Positions 27,302 through 37,287 of a stretch of DNA of 59,635 bases are shown here, piece by piece. Every line of letters begins with the position of its first letter. The first letter of the stretch is position 1. A program made the translations under genes and the position numbers. The notes beneath the pieces were generated by a model, which did no database searches, was not told the DNA's origin, and worked only from the letters and a program-made list of their open reading frames with translations. Location of the stretch: the NCBI GenBank assembly GCA_017854535.1, contig JAFMHL010000024.1:1-59635 (forward strand), read 5' to 3'. Source of the DNA: Nitratireductor sp. (GTDB lineage Bacteria > Pseudomonadota > Alphaproteobacteria > Rhizobiales > Rhizobiaceae).

Positions 27302-27320
27302 GGAAAAATAAGGTTTTTCC
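27302..27320. repeat. Perfect hairpin between alkB and dnaK
   Basis: GGAAAAA and TTTTTCC form a seven-base perfect stem around TAAGG. It lies about 50 bp upstream of alkB and 50 bp upstream of the dnaK promoter. I cannot assign a function. Confidence 0.4.
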
Positions 27321-27372
27321 GCCACAAACTGTAAAAATTACGGATTCTGGGCAAAATTACTGCATTGCAATC

Positions 27373-27404
27373 CTTGCACCCGCTAAACTCCCTCCTTATA
27401 TACG
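27373..27404 (+). promoter_or_regulatory. RpoH (sigma-32) heat-shock promoter of dnaK
   Basis: CTTG (27373-27376), 18 bp, then CTTATATACG (27395-27404) matches the alphaproteobacterial heat-shock consensus CTTG-N17/18-CYTATNTNNG at every fixed position. No CIRCE operator is present, so control is likely through RpoH rather than HrcA. The leader to the dnaK ATG is about 130 bases. Confidence 0.85.
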
Positions 27405-27537
27405 CCGCAACGCTTCAGACAATCTGATGTTGTTTGCAGCAAAACCCGAAATATTCCAACAGGTTCAGTCCATCAATGCCGGCCGAATTTAAGCATGGCC
27501 ATTAGGGTTGGGACAGTTCGCTACAAGGAGAGTAAAA

Positions 27538-29460
27538 ATGGCTAAAGTGATCGGTATCGATCTTGGCACCACGAATTCATGCGTATCCGTAATGGATGGC
27601 AAGGAACCAAAAGTGATCGAAAATGCGGAAGGTGCCCGCACAACCCCTTCAATCGTTGCATTTACAGAAGATGGTGAGCGTTTGGTTGGTCAGCCGGCGA
27701 AACGCCAGGCAGTAACCAATCCTGAAAATACGTTGTTTGCGGTAAAGCGCCTGATCGGTCGTCGTTTCGATGACAAGGCAGTTAAAAAAGACCAGAAGCT
27801 GGTTCCTTTTGAAATCGTAAAAGCAGACAACGGAGATGCATGGGTAAAAGCCCACGACACAGCATACTCTCCATCACAGGTTTCTGCGATGATCCTTCAA
27901 AAAATGAAGGAAACTGCTGAAGCTTATCTCGGCGAAACAGTTACCCAAGCGGTCATCACCGTTCCTGCATATTTTAATGATGCGCAGCGTCAGGCAACAA
28001 AAGATGCCGGTAAAATTGCCGGTCTTGAAGTGCTCCGTATCATCAACGAGCCGACAGCAGCGGCACTTGCTTATGGTTTGGATAAAAACGACGGTAAAAC
28101 CATTGCGGTTTATGACCTTGGCGGCGGTACATTCGACGTGTCTGTTTTGGAAATCGGCGATGGTGTCTTCGAAGTGAAATCTACCAATGGTGATACATTC
28201 CTTGGTGGTGAAGATTTCGACATGACATTGGTTGATTACTTGGCTGGTGAATTCAAGAAAGACCAGGGCGTCGATCTGAAAAAAGACAAGATGGCACTAC
28301 AGCGCCTGAAAGAAGCTTCTGAAAAAGCCAAGATCGAATTGTCTTCTTCTACGCAAACAGAAATCAATCTTCCGTTCATTACCGCTGATGCTTCTGGTCC
28401 AAAACACTTGACCATGAAATTGACCCGTTCGAAATTCGAATCTTTGGTTGAAGAATTGATCAAGCGTACCGTAAAGCCAATGCAGGAGGCGTTGAAAGAC
28501 GCTGGTCTTAAAGCTGGCGAGATCGACGAAGTTGTTTTGGTTGGCGGTATGACCCGCATGCCAAAAGTTCAGCAGATCGTAAAAGAATTCTTTGGCAAAG
28601 ATCCTCACAAGGGCGTGAATCCTGATGAAGTGGTTGCCATGGGTGCAGCTATTCAGGCTGGCGTCTTGCAGGGTGATGTTACCGATGTTCTCTTGCTCGA
28701 CGTGACACCATTGTCTTTGGGCATTGAAACTCTTGGCGGTGTATTCACTCGTTTGATCGATCGCAACACGACCATTCCAACCAAAAAGAGCCAGACCTTC
28801 TCGACAGCTGATGACAATCAGTCTGCTGTGACGATCCGCGTTTCTCAAGGTGAGCGTGAAATGGCTGCCGACAACAAAATGCTGGGTCAGTTTGATCTCG
28901 TAGGTTTGCCACCGGCACCACGCGGTGTTCCGCAAATCGAAGTAACATTCGATATTGATGCCAATGGTATTGTGAATGTGTCTGCTAAAGACAAAGGCAC
29001 CGGCAAAGAGCAGCAGATTTCGATCAAGGCTTCTGGCGGATTGTCAGATGAAGAAGTCGAACAAATGGTCAAAGACGCTGAATCAAATGCAGGAGCCGAT
29101 AAAGAGCGCCGTGCAAATGTTGAAGCGAAAAACCAGGCTGAAGCGATGATCCATTCATCCGAACAGTCTTTGAAAGACCATGCTGATAAAGTCTCTGAAG
29201 AAGACAAAGCTGACATCGAAACAGCAATTACTGAATTGAAGTCTGCAATGGAAGGTGGCTCTACGGAAGACATCACTGTCAAGTCTGAAGCCCTTGCCAC
29301 AGCATCCATGAAAATGGGTCAAGCAATCTATGAAGCATCACAGGAAGAGGCAGCTGCTGCCGACGCCGCTAAAGATGCTGCAAAGGATGCCGCTGATGAA
29401 GACATCGTTGACGCCGACTTCGAAGAAGTTGACGAAGACGACGAAAAGAAATCAGCCTGA
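27538..29460 (+). CDS. dnaK: Molecular chaperone DnaK (Hsp70)
   Basis: DnaK is the ATP-dependent Hsp70 chaperone working with DnaJ and GrpE. The 640-residue protein has the phosphate-binding [12 protein letters not shown], the [12 protein letters not shown] loop, GGMTRMP, the [11 protein letters not shown] linker-proximal segment and an acidic C-terminal tail ([18 protein letters not shown]) typical of bacterial DnaK. The open frame starts ten codons earlier, but AAGGAGAGTAAAA precedes the ATG at 27538. Transcribed from the RpoH promoter upstream, with dnaJ following. Confidence 0.98.
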   Translation: MAKVIGIDLGTTNSCVSVMDGKEPKVIENAEGARTTPSIVAFTEDGERLVGQPAKRQAVTNPENTLFAVKRLIGRRFDDKAVKKDQKLVPFEIVKADNGDAWVKAHDTAYSPSQVSAMILQKMKETAEAYLGETVTQAVITVPAYFNDAQRQATKDAGKIAGLEVLRIINEPTAAALAYGLDKNDGKTIAVYDLGGGTFDVSVLEIGDGVFEVKSTNGDTFLGGEDFDMTLVDYLAGEFKKDQGVDLKKDKMALQRLKEASEKAKIELSSSTQTEINLPFITADASGPKHLTMKLTRSKFESLVEELIKRTVKPMQEALKDAGLKAGEIDEVVLVGGMTRMPKVQQIVKEFFGKDPHKGVNPDEVVAMGAAIQAGVLQGDVTDVLLLDVTPLSLGIETLGGVFTRLIDRNTTIPTKKSQTFSTADDNQSAVTIRVSQGEREMAADNKMLGQFDLVGLPPAPRGVPQIEVTFDIDANGIVNVSAKDKGTGKEQQISIKASGGLSDEEVEQMVKDAESNAGADKERRANVEAKNQAEAMIHSSEQSLKDHADKVSEEDKADIETAITELKSAMEGGSTEDITVKSEALATASMKMGQAIYEASQEEAAAADAAKDAAKDAADEDIVDADFEEVDEDDEKKSA

Positions 29461-29475
29461 GGTTAAACCCTATTG

Positions 29476-29528
29476 AACCTCGCCTGCTTTCTATTGATCT
29501 TTTCAGTAGAAATGTTGGCGGGGTTTTT
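29476..29528 (+). terminator. Terminator-like hairpin between dnaK and dnaJ
   Basis: AACCTCGCC (29476-29484) pairs with GGCGGGGTT (29517-29525) with one G-U pair, enclosing a second stem TTTCTATTGA/TCAGTAGAAA, followed by TTTTT. It could end part of the dnaK transcripts and so lower dnaJ expression. Confidence 0.6.
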
Positions 29529-29566
29529 GTTTATTCAAGACCAATAATTCCGGCGGGCATGTTCTG

Positions 29567-30703
29567 ATGGCTAAAACAGATTACTACGAATTGCTCGGTG
29601 TCGATCGCGGTGCAGACGAGAAAGAATTGAAATCAGCTTTCCGCAAAATGGCGATGAAATATCATCCCGACCGCAACCCAAATGATCCAACAGCTGAAAT
29701 AAAATTCAAAGAAATTGGTGAAGCATACGAAGTATTAAAGGACCCGCAAAAACGTGGAGCTTATGACCAATATGGTCATGCCGCGTTTGAGCAAGGTGGC
29801 CCTGGGGGCATGGGCGGCGGAGCTGGTTTTGGCGGCGGTGGTTTTTCCGATATTTTCGAAGATCTATTTGGCGAAATGATGGGTGGTCGTGGGCGTCGCT
29901 CATCCGGTGGCCGCGAACGTGGAGCTGATTTACGTTACAATATGGAAATCACGCTTGAAGAAGCGTTTGAAGGCAAAGCGGCAAAAATTTCAGTGCCAAC
30001 AGCCATGAGCTGCGAAACATGCACGGGTTCTGGATCAAAGCCCGGCTCCAGTCCCAAAACGTGCGCGACTTGCGCTGGATCTGGCCGTGTGCGCGCGGCC
30101 CAAGGTTTTTTCTCCATCGAACGAACCTGCCCACAATGTCAGGGTAAAGGCGAGGTTATCTCAGATCCATGCGGTACTTGCCGCGGTCAAGGCCGGGTGA
30201 CCAAGGAGCGTTCGCTCGAGGTTAATATTCCAGCTGGTATTGAAGATGGTGTGCGCATTCGCCTGGGCGGCGAAGGGGAAGCAGGCGCAAGAGGTGGTCC
30301 TTCCGGCGATCTTTATATTTTCATCTCGATCAAACCACATCAGTTTTTTCAGCGTGACGGGGCGGACCTTTATTGCCGCATACCTATTTCCATGGTCACT
30401 GCTGCCCTGGGCGGTCAGTTTGAAGTGACAACCCTTGATGAAACCAAATCTCGTGTAAAAGTTCCAGAGGGAACCCAGACTGGCAAGCAATTCCGCCTCA
30501 AGACAAAAGGGATGCCGGTTATGCGAACATCAAATTTTGGCGATCTTTATATTCAGGTTGTTACAGAAACGCCGCAAAAATTGACCAAACGCCAACGGGA
30601 ATTATTGGAAGAATTTGAAGAGTTGTCGTCTGATCAAAACCATCCTGAATCAACTGGCTTCTTTTCGAAAATGAAAAGCTTTCTGGATGGCTTGGCAGAT
30701 TAG
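29567..30703 (+). CDS. dnaJ: Chaperone protein DnaJ (Hsp40)
   Basis: DnaJ delivers substrates to DnaK and stimulates its ATPase. The 378-residue protein has the full type I layout: J domain with HPD (33-35), Gly/Phe-rich linker (about 75-115), and four zinc-finger repeats, [24 protein letters not shown] and CGTCRGQG. The C-terminal substrate-binding domain follows. Its start is 106 bp after dnaK, beyond a terminator-like hairpin. Confidence 0.97.
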   Translation: MAKTDYYELLGVDRGADEKELKSAFRKMAMKYHPDRNPNDPTAEIKFKEIGEAYEVLKDPQKRGAYDQYGHAAFEQGGPGGMGGGAGFGGGGFSDIFEDLFGEMMGGRGRRSSGGRERGADLRYNMEITLEEAFEGKAAKISVPTAMSCETCTGSGSKPGSSPKTCATCAGSGRVRAAQGFFSIERTCPQCQGKGEVISDPCGTCRGQGRVTKERSLEVNIPAGIEDGVRIRLGGEGEAGARGGPSGDLYIFISIKPHQFFQRDGADLYCRIPISMVTAALGGQFEVTTLDETKSRVKVPEGTQTGKQFRLKTKGMPVMRTSNFGDLYIQVVTETPQKLTKRQRELLEEFEELSSDQNHPESTGFFSKMKSFLDGLAD

Positions 30704-30739
30704 TCGCTACTATCTAAAAGAGTAGGCAGTTTCTTTTTA

Positions 30740-31366
30740 ATGCACCGGGAGTATCGAACAGTGACCGAGAATACTCCCCAAAAGGATCGCACTTTTAGAG
30801 AACGTGTTGTTAGTGATTTTCGGTTTTTGAAGAGCTGGGCAAAGCAACCCAAATCAGTTGGCTCGATCACACCGACTAGTAAAATTGCCGCTCGCCTGAT
30901 GGCATCCCACATACCAACAGACAGTGATTTACCTGTCTTGGAACTTGGCCCCGGCACCGGGCCAATCACCCGCGCTATTTTAGATTTTGGAATTAATCCA
31001 TCCAAACTGGTTTCGATCGAATATAATCACGATTTTTGCACACTTCTGCGCAAGTCATATCCCGGCGTGAACTTTATTGAGGGCGATGCATTTGACCTTG
31101 AAACAACACTTGCAGAATTTAAAGACCAGAAATTCCGCGCCCTTTTAAGTGGTCTTCCCCTACTAAATTTCCCGACGGAAAAGCGCTCTGATTATGTGAC
31201 AGAAGGTCTCAAATGGTTGCCAAAAGGCGCACCCTTTATACAATTATGTTACGGGCCAAAACCGCCAGTAAAAGCACTGCCAGGCGTCTATTCGGTTGAA
31301 CCTACAAAATGGGTTTTATCAAATGTACCGCCGGCGCGCTTTTGGATTTATCGCCAGACAGCATAA
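30740..31366 (+). CDS. pmtA: SAM-dependent methyltransferase, PmtA-like (phosphatidylethanolamine N-methyltransferase)
   Basis: The 208-residue protein is a class I methyltransferase with SAM motif ELGPGTGPIT (68-77) and acidic post-I motif SIEYNHDF. The approach KSVGSITPTSKIAARLMAS (38-56) and SGLPLLNFP resemble the rhizobial soluble PmtA that converts phosphatidylethanolamine to phosphatidylcholine. A related rRNA-dimethylase-like role is possible. A GTG at 30761 following GGGAG may be the true start, shortening it by seven residues. It lies 36 bp after dnaJ. Confidence 0.72.
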   Translation: MHREYRTVTENTPQKDRTFRERVVSDFRFLKSWAKQPKSVGSITPTSKIAARLMASHIPTDSDLPVLELGPGTGPITRAILDFGINPSKLVSIEYNHDFCTLLRKSYPGVNFIEGDAFDLETTLAEFKDQKFRALLSGLPLLNFPTEKRSDYVTEGLKWLPKGAPFIQLCYGPKPPVKALPGVYSVEPTKWVLSNVPPARFWIYRQTA

Positions 31367-31383
31367 ATAGGAGTGACGAAGAA

Positions 31384-31965
31384 TTGCAAAAAAAACCAGA
31401 GATTTTGATTCTAGCTGGCTCTATTCGTACAGGATCCTTTAGCCAGAGATTTGCCGACGCTTATGCTGGAAATTTGGTTAATCATGAATGTGTGATTACG
31501 AGAGTAACCTTATCTGATTATCCGCTACCGATGATGAATGAAGACCTAGAAAAAGAAAGTGGTGTGCCTGAAAACGCTATTAAATTGGCCCGTTTATTTC
31601 ATCAGCACGATGGCGTGGTAATGGTTACACCAGAATATAACGGGTCATTCCCGCCGCTCTTGAAAAACACCATTGATTGGGTCTCAAGGGTCTCAAGTTA
31701 CAACGGAAAACCCGTCATACCTTATCGCAATAAGATTTGCGCAATTGCAGCCAGTTCGCCAGGAGCAATGGGCGGAATTTCAAGTCTTGCTCATTTGCGT
31801 GATGTATTAGTGCGATTGGGTATGCTGGTAATTTCTGAGCAAATGGCCTTGGGAAATGCTGCAAAAGCGTTTGATCATATGGATAAACTCACCAATGAGC
31901 GCAGCGCAGCTATGCTAGAAAGCGCGTGCACCTCTTTGGTTGAAAAGGCTCGCCTCCTCAGTTAA
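31384..31965 (+). CDS. NAD(P)H-dependent FMN reductase family protein
   Basis: The flavodoxin-like fold reduces FMN, quinones or azo compounds with NAD(P)H. The FMN phosphate loop is GSIRTGSFSQRF near the N-terminus and the second binding segment is TPEYNGSFPPLLKNTIDW; both are family signatures (PF03358). The open frame begins at 31309 inside pmtA, but GGAG ten bases before a TTG at 31384 gives the usual length of 193 residues, so I chose that start. Physiological substrate unknown. Confidence 0.85.
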   Translation: MQKKPEILILAGSIRTGSFSQRFADAYAGNLVNHECVITRVTLSDYPLPMMNEDLEKESGVPENAIKLARLFHQHDGVVMVTPEYNGSFPPLLKNTIDWVSRVSSYNGKPVIPYRNKICAIAASSPGAMGGISSLAHLRDVLVRLGMLVISEQMALGNAAKAFDHMDKLTNERSAAMLESACTSLVEKARLLS

Positions 31966-32004
31966 CGCTGATAAAACCTAAACCCTAAATGCAATGAGAT
32001 TCCA

Positions 32005-32718
32005 ATGTCATCTGTCTTATCACCAAACCATGCACGTGATCGTCTGATTGTTGCTTTGGATGTGCCTACCGTTAAAGAGGCAAATTCAATAGTAGATCAG
32101 TTGGGGGATAGCGTTTCGTTTTATAAGATCGGTTATCAACTGGCCTTTGTGGGTGGGCTTGATTTGGCAAAAAAATTGAAAGCCGATGGCAAGCAGGTGT
32201 TTTTGGACATGAAGCTGCTGGACATTGATAATACAATCGCCAAGGCAGTTGAAAACATTGCAAAGATGAATTTGGATATGCTGACATTGCATGCCTATCC
32301 AAAAGCTATGCGTGCCGCTGTTAAAGCTGCAGAAGGCTCTTCCCTGTGCTTGCTTGGCGTAACAGTTCTCACATCCATGGATGATCAGGATCTGGTAGCG
32401 GCAGGTTACGGCCAAACTGCAGAGAATTTGGTGTTGTCACGAGCACGCGATGCAATAGCAGCAGGCATGGGCGGTATCGTGGCCTCTGCACTGGAGGCCT
32501 CCCATATTCGCCAAGCTATTGGGTCTGAAATGGCGCTTGTTACCCCCGGTATTCGTCCTTCTGGTGTTGATGCTGGTGACCAAAAGCGTGTGATGACTCC
32601 AAAATTGGCGATTAGCGCTGGTGCATCGCATCTTGTGGTTGGCCGCCCTATCCTTGAAGCGGCTAATCCAAAAGCTGCCGCTGATACAATCGTTTTTGAA
32701 ATTGAATCGGCGCTTTGA
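32005..32718 (+). CDS. pyrF: Orotidine 5'-phosphate decarboxylase PyrF
   Basis: PyrF decarboxylates OMP to UMP, the last step of de novo pyrimidine synthesis. The catalytic tetrad region is [13 protein letters not shown], with Asp68, Lys70 and Asp73; Met replaces the Leu more often found in DLK. TPGIRP and VVGRPI form the phosphate-binding loops. The 237-residue length is normal. It lies 39 bp after the FMN reductase. Confidence 0.95.
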   Translation: MSSVLSPNHARDRLIVALDVPTVKEANSIVDQLGDSVSFYKIGYQLAFVGGLDLAKKLKADGKQVFLDMKLLDIDNTIAKAVENIAKMNLDMLTLHAYPKAMRAAVKAAEGSSLCLLGVTVLTSMDDQDLVAAGYGQTAENLVLSRARDAIAAGMGGIVASALEASHIRQAIGSEMALVTPGIRPSGVDAGDQKRVMTPKLAISAGASHLVVGRPILEAANPKAAADTIVFEIESAL

Positions 32719-32741
32719 ACCTGTTTTTTGATTTAGTAACC

Positions 32742-32757
32742 ATTACAAATTTGTAAT
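32742..32757. promoter_or_regulatory. Perfect 16-bp palindrome after pyrF
   Basis: ATTACAAATTTGTAAT is fully self-complementary, and a further half-site ATTGTAAT follows three bases later. It lies about 135 bp upstream of the DUF2852 gene. It could be a dimeric-regulator operator; nothing in the window identifies the regulator. A GC stem CGGGC/GCCCG follows at 32815-32830. Confidence 0.4.
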
Positions 32758-32893
32758 GCTATTGTAATCTTTGACGCTTGAAGTGGATTTTCTAAATTCT
32801 TACGTAAGGTAGAGCGGGCGCAACTGCCCGATATCTGGATCACCGGATCGAAACAACCTGTTTCTCTGGTATCCTTGTTTAGAGGGCAAACAT

Positions 32894-33385
32894 ATGAATA
32901 CGACTTACGAAGATAATGGACGCTCAAAGCGGATTGGTAATGCATTGATCCGTCCGGCTTGGACGCCTGTAACCATAGCCATGATGATCATCGGCTTTAT
33001 GATTTTTTGGCCACTAGGCCTTGCGATGATCGCTTACATTCTTTGGGGCGATCGTTTGGATGAATTTAAGTCTGGCGTAAATGCAAGAACTGATCGTTTT
33101 ACAAAAGGTTGGAGCCGTGATTGTGGTTCAAACCGTCGTAGCAAAGCGCAATCTGGAAATGTAGCGTTCGATGAATGGCGGGATGCAGAAATCGAGCGTC
33201 TTGCAGAAGAACGTCGCAATTTGGAGAAAATGCGCGCTGAATTTGAAGACCATGTCTATGAACTTCGTCGCACAAAAGATAAAACTGAGTTCGAAGCCTT
33301 TATGGACAGCTATAAGCGCAACACGGGTTCAGATGATGAGCCGACAGATAAAAAATCTGGCAAGCGTTCTTCAAAAAAACTGTAA
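32894..33385 (+). CDS. DUF2852 membrane-anchored protein
   Basis: I recognise the DUF2852 pattern: one hydrophobic hairpin or pair of segments near 25-50 (VTIAMMIIGFMIFWPLGLAMIAYILWG), followed by a charged, helical, probably coiled-coil C-terminal half (EWRDAEIERLAEERRNLEKMRAEFEDHVYELRR region). The 163-residue protein has no known function. GAGGG precedes the ATG. It has its own terminator downstream, so it is probably a single-gene unit. Confidence 0.8.
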   Translation: MNTTYEDNGRSKRIGNALIRPAWTPVTIAMMIIGFMIFWPLGLAMIAYILWGDRLDEFKSGVNARTDRFTKGWSRDCGSNRRSKAQSGNVAFDEWRDAEIERLAEERRNLEKMRAEFEDHVYELRRTKDKTEFEAFMDSYKRNTGSDDEPTDKKSGKRSSKKL

Positions 33386-33411
33386 AACGTTTCAATAGTT
33401 TGAGACAGGAA

Positions 33412-33443
33412 GCGGGGCCTTTTTAGGTCCCGTTTTCTTTTTT
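33412..33443 (+). terminator. Intrinsic terminator after the DUF2852 gene
   Basis: CGGGGCC and GGTCCCG form a stem with one G-U pair around a short T-rich loop, followed by TTTTCTTTTTT. Confidence 0.85.
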
Positions 33444-33494
33444 AACAAATAGTTTCCTTTGGCATCCAAAGATAGAATCAGATAAATTCATCGC

Positions 33495-34256
33495 ATGGCA
33501 TTTGGACTGTTAAAATCTTTCTCCAGACAATCAGCGTCGGCCGTCTCGCGCGACCGGGTTCTCCATGTAGATGGGGAAGATATGCCTGTAAAAGTTGTCG
33601 TGCATCCAAGATCAAAACGCATAACGCTCCGGTTGATGCCAGGTGGCGGCGGTCTGAAAATCACCATGCCTGCCCATGTCAGTGATCGCGAGCTCGATGG
33701 TTTCTTGCAGCGCAATATAAATTGGGTGGCTACACGAAAAGCACGTTTGCCTCAAAAGGTGGAATTGGAAGACGGCCAGACAATTCCATATTTAGGCGTG
33801 CAACATCGCATCGTTCATCTCGACAGAATGAGAGGTGTAGTTGAAGTTCGTGAAATTGCTGGCGAGCCTAGTTTTCTAGTGCCTGGTGATCCGAAATTTA
33901 TACAGCGAAAACTATTAGATTTTTTAAAAAAGCAGGCACGAGAAAATCTGAACCTGTCCGTTTCAAAACACGCTGCAAGTTTGAATGTCCGTCCAAAGCA
34001 GATACGGATAACCGACTCAACCAGTCGGTGGGGTTCGTGCTCATCAACGCGTACGCTTTCGTTTTCATGGCGTATTATTATGGCGCCTGAAACGGTGCTT
34101 GATTATTTAGCGGCTCATGAGGTTGCCCATCTTCGGGAAATGAACCACTCAGATCGTTTTTGGAACCATGTAAGAGATATCTGTCCTGATATGGAAACTC
34201 AAAAGGCATGGCTGCGCCGTCATGGAGCCAGCCTGCACGCAGTGAGTTTGGCATAA
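33495..34256 (+). CDS. YgjP-type zinc metallopeptidase (DUF45, M48-like)
   Basis: The 253-residue protein has the zinc-binding motif HEVAHLREMNH (208-218) with His208, Glu209, His212 and a third ligand candidate His218. It also carries the family segment RWGSCSSTRTLSFSWRIIMAP (179-199). These place it with YgjP/WLM metallopeptidases, whose targets are poorly known. No signal peptide is visible, so it is probably cytosolic. It begins 50 bp after the terminator at 33443. Confidence 0.88.
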   Translation: MAFGLLKSFSRQSASAVSRDRVLHVDGEDMPVKVVVHPRSKRITLRLMPGGGGLKITMPAHVSDRELDGFLQRNINWVATRKARLPQKVELEDGQTIPYLGVQHRIVHLDRMRGVVEVREIAGEPSFLVPGDPKFIQRKLLDFLKKQARENLNLSVSKHAASLNVRPKQIRITDSTSRWGSCSSTRTLSFSWRIIMAPETVLDYLAAHEVAHLREMNHSDRFWNHVRDICPDMETQKAWLRRHGASLHAVSLA

Positions 34257-34372
34257 GCTTGTTATTGTAGTTTCGTATCCGACTGTGCCTGCTGGACTCA
34301 CTATGATTTTTCTGGCACTTCCTCCAGATAGGTTCATACTCCCTATACCAAGCACGTTTGACAGGCCCTCCT

Positions 34373-35065
34373 ATGCACACTGAAATCAAAATTTGCGGCC
34401 TATCAACCCAAGAAGCAGTCACGGCCTGCATTGATGCAGGGGCAGATCTGATTGGTTTCATTTTCTTTGAGAAAAGCCCGCGTCACTTAACGCTTCAAAC
34501 AGCAGCAGAGCTATCTGCCTTTGCTGGAAAAAAAGTTGGCAAAATAGCTGTTACGGTAAATGCCTCAGATAAAGAACTGGATGCCATCGTTGCACAGGTA
34601 AAGCCTGATTTCTTGCAATTGCACGGCAAAGAAACGCCAGATCAGGTTTCCTTGATTAAAAAGAAGTACGACCTTCCAGTCGTTAAGGCTTTTGCTATTC
34701 GAACCGGAGATGATTTTGCCCAGCTTGCTACCTATGAAGGAATAGCTGATCGGTTTCTGCTTGATGCAAAAGCGCCCAAGGGATCGGATTTACCCGGCGG
34801 CAATGGCGTATCTTTTGACTGGAACCTATTGGCATCTTTCAAGACAAATACCCCGGTCATGCTTTCCGGCGGGCTAGACATCAGTAATATAAAAGATGCG
34901 TTAGACATTTCTCAGGCGAGCTCAATTGATGTGTCATCGGGAGTGGAATCCTCTCCTGGAATAAAAGACGTTGCAAAGATCGCATCATTCATTAAGACCG
35001 TGCGTGAATATGACCTTTCTTCCGGCTTTGACAAGGCGGAGCAAAAGGCAAATAGTATCGGTTGA
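34373..35065 (+). CDS. trpF: Phosphoribosylanthranilate isomerase TrpF
   Basis: TrpF isomerises phosphoribosylanthranilate to CdRP in tryptophan synthesis. The 230-residue TIM barrel has IKICGLST with catalytic Cys, GFIFFEKSPRH, LQLHGKE and DVSSGVESSPGIKD. A TTG-initiated frame begins five codons earlier; I chose the ATG. The last 20 residues are an extra Lys/Ser-rich tail compared with short homologues. It heads trpF-trpB-trpA-accD-folC; trpE, D, C and G are not in the window. Confidence 0.95.
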   Translation: MHTEIKICGLSTQEAVTACIDAGADLIGFIFFEKSPRHLTLQTAAELSAFAGKKVGKIAVTVNASDKELDAIVAQVKPDFLQLHGKETPDQVSLIKKKYDLPVVKAFAIRTGDDFAQLATYEGIADRFLLDAKAPKGSDLPGGNGVSFDWNLLASFKTNTPVMLSGGLDISNIKDALDISQASSIDVSSGVESSPGIKDVAKIASFIKTVREYDLSSGFDKAEQKANSIG

Positions 35066-35097
35066 ATAAGAATTTAGCACTTCAGTGAGGCGACCCC

Positions 35098-36318
35098 GTG
35101 AACAAACCAGCCACTCCCAACTCTTTTCGCACTGGCCCCGACGAAAACGGCCATTTTGGTATATTCGGCGGGCGTTATGTTGCCGAAACATTGATGCCGA
35201 ATATTTTGGAACTTGAGCAGGCTTATAAAGACGCCAAAGCCGATCCAGAATTTGCAGCTGAACTTGCTCATCTTAACAAACATTACACAGGCCGACCGTC
35301 TCCGCTGTATTTTGCCGAACGTATGACAGAGCATCTGGGCGGTGCGAAAATCTATTTCAAACGCGATGAGCTAAACCATACCGGGTCACACAAGATCAAT
35401 AATTGTCTTGGTCAAATCTTGCTAGCAAAACGCATGGGTAAAAAACGCATCATTGCTGAAACAGGTGCTGGTCAGCACGGCGTGGCCTCAGCAACCGTTG
35501 CTGCCCGTTTTGGATTTCCCTGTGTGGTTTATATGGGAAAGACTGATGTTGAGCGTCAGTCTCCCAATGTTTTCCGCATGAAACTTTTGGGTGCTGATAT
35601 TGTTCCTGTTACCGCTGGTGCTGGAACTTTGAAAGACGCCATGAACGAGGCTTTGCGTGACTGGGTCACCAATGTTGAAGATACCTATTATCTGATCGGT
35701 ACCGCTGCTGGGCCTCATCCTTATCCAGAACTGGTCCGCGATTTTCAATCTGTTATTGGCAATGAAACGCGCGAGCAATTGATGGAAGCTGAAGGCCGTG
35801 CGCCTGATATGCTTGTCGCAGCTGTTGGCGGCGGCTCAAATGCAATCGGACTTTTCCATCCATTCCTTGATGACAAGGATGTTCAAATAGTCGGCGTTGA
35901 AGCTGGTGGATTGGGCCTTAAAGGAAAAGAACATTGCGCTTCACTTACCGCTGGTAGACCGGGCGTTCTTCATGGGAACCGAACTTATCTTTTGCAGGAT
36001 GATGATGGTCAGATTTTCGAAGGCCATTCCATCTCAGCAGGATTGGATTATCCAGGCATTGGTCCAGAACATTCTTATTTGAAAGAAACAGGCCGTGTTG
36101 AATATGTGCCGATCATGGACAATGAGGCGCTGGAAGCATTCCAACTTCTTTGCCGTATCGAAGGCATTATCCCAGCTTTGGAACCATCCCACGCTTTGGC
36201 TGAAGTCGTAAAACGTGCACCGAAAATGGGTAAAGACCAGATTATCGTAATGAATTTGTGTGGGCGTGGCGACAAGGATGTTTTCACTGTCGGCAAAGCC
36301 CTTGGCTTTAATCTGTAA
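35098..36318 (+). CDS. trpB: Tryptophan synthase beta subunit TrpB
   Basis: TrpB condenses indole with serine through pyridoxal phosphate. The 406-residue protein has the cofactor lysine Lys99 in GSHKINN, the ETGAGQHG loop (121-128) and the phosphate-binding GGGSNA. The start is GTG, since homologues begin just there. It lies 32 bp after trpF and 27 bp before trpA. Confidence 0.97.
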   Translation: MNKPATPNSFRTGPDENGHFGIFGGRYVAETLMPNILELEQAYKDAKADPEFAAELAHLNKHYTGRPSPLYFAERMTEHLGGAKIYFKRDELNHTGSHKINNCLGQILLAKRMGKKRIIAETGAGQHGVASATVAARFGFPCVVYMGKTDVERQSPNVFRMKLLGADIVPVTAGAGTLKDAMNEALRDWVTNVEDTYYLIGTAAGPHPYPELVRDFQSVIGNETREQLMEAEGRAPDMLVAAVGGGSNAIGLFHPFLDDKDVQIVGVEAGGLGLKGKEHCASLTAGRPGVLHGNRTYLLQDDDGQIFEGHSISAGLDYPGIGPEHSYLKETGRVEYVPIMDNEALEAFQLLCRIEGIIPALEPSHALAEVVKRAPKMGKDQIIVMNLCGRGDKDVFTVGKALGFNL

Positions 36319-36345
36319 TATTCGAAATACATAAAGATCAAATTT

Positions 36346-37176
36346 ATGAAAAAGACCAGAATTGATACGCGCTTTGCGGAACTAAAGGAAAAAGGGCGCC
36401 CGGCGCTCGTAACATTTGTGATGGCTGGGGACCCGGACTATCAAACTTCCTTGGATATCATCAGCGGCTTGCCAGCAGCAGGCGCTGACCTGATTGAAGT
36501 CGGTATGCCGTTTTCTGATCCAATGGCCGATGGGCCAGCGATCCAAAAAGCCGGTCAGCGCGCTTTGGCCAATGGTCAAACACTGAAGAAAACCCTCAAA
36601 TTGGTTGGGGAATTTCGCAAAGTGGATAAAACTACGCCGATCGTTTTGATGGGATATTATAATCCGATTTATAATATGGGTGTTGAGGTATTTATTAAAA
36701 AAGCAAAGTCCGTTGGTGTAGATGGCTTGATCATCGTCGATCTACCGCCAGAGGCAGATGACGAGTTGTGCCTACCCGCGATGGAGGCTGACATCAGCTT
36801 CATTCGTCTGACCACGCCGACAACCGATGACAAACGTTTGCCTACGGTGCTGAACAATACATCAGGCTTTGTTTATTATGTCTCGATTACAGGCATTACC
36901 GGTGCAGCGGCGCCCGATCCTAAAAAGGTTGCGGCTTCTGTGGCGCATATCAAAGCCAAGACGGATCTTCCCGTGGCAGTTGGCTTTGGCGTGAGAACAG
37001 CTGAACAGGCTGAAGCTATTGGTCGCGGCGCTGATGGTGTCGTTGTTGGCTCTGCCATTGTTTCTGTATTGGAAGCAAGCCTGAATAAAAAGGGTGAGGC
37101 GACTGCGAAAACAGTTAAAAACGTGCTGAAATTGGTCAAGGAGTTGGCTAAAGGTGTAGCAAAAGCTGGATCATAA
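36346..37176 (+). CDS. trpA: Tryptophan synthase alpha subunit TrpA
   Basis: TrpA cleaves indole-3-glycerol phosphate and channels indole to TrpB. The two catalytic acids are visible as Glu51 and Asp62 in [44 protein letters not shown] gives the phosphate-binding end of the barrel. The 276-residue length is normal. Confidence 0.97.
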   Translation: MKKTRIDTRFAELKEKGRPALVTFVMAGDPDYQTSLDIISGLPAAGADLIEVGMPFSDPMADGPAIQKAGQRALANGQTLKKTLKLVGEFRKVDKTTPIVLMGYYNPIYNMGVEVFIKKAKSVGVDGLIIVDLPPEADDELCLPAMEADISFIRLTTPTTDDKRLPTVLNNTSGFVYYVSITGITGAAAPDPKKVAASVAHIKAKTDLPVAVGFGVRTAEQAEAIGRGADGVVVGSAIVSVLEASLNKKGEATAKTVKNVLKLVKELAKGVAKAGS

Positions 37177-37287
37177 ATTTTTTATGCCTTCTTCGACAAT
37201 CAGCCCCTATATGATATGGGTACAAACAGACAAAGCCAGCGTCATATTGGTATGCGGCAAAACACAATTTTTAGGTTCGATAGCAAT

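Noticed and set aside
27251-27537. CIRCE operator before dnaK
   Set aside because: No TTAGCACTC-N9-GAGTGCTAA sequence is present; the promoter is of RpoH type.
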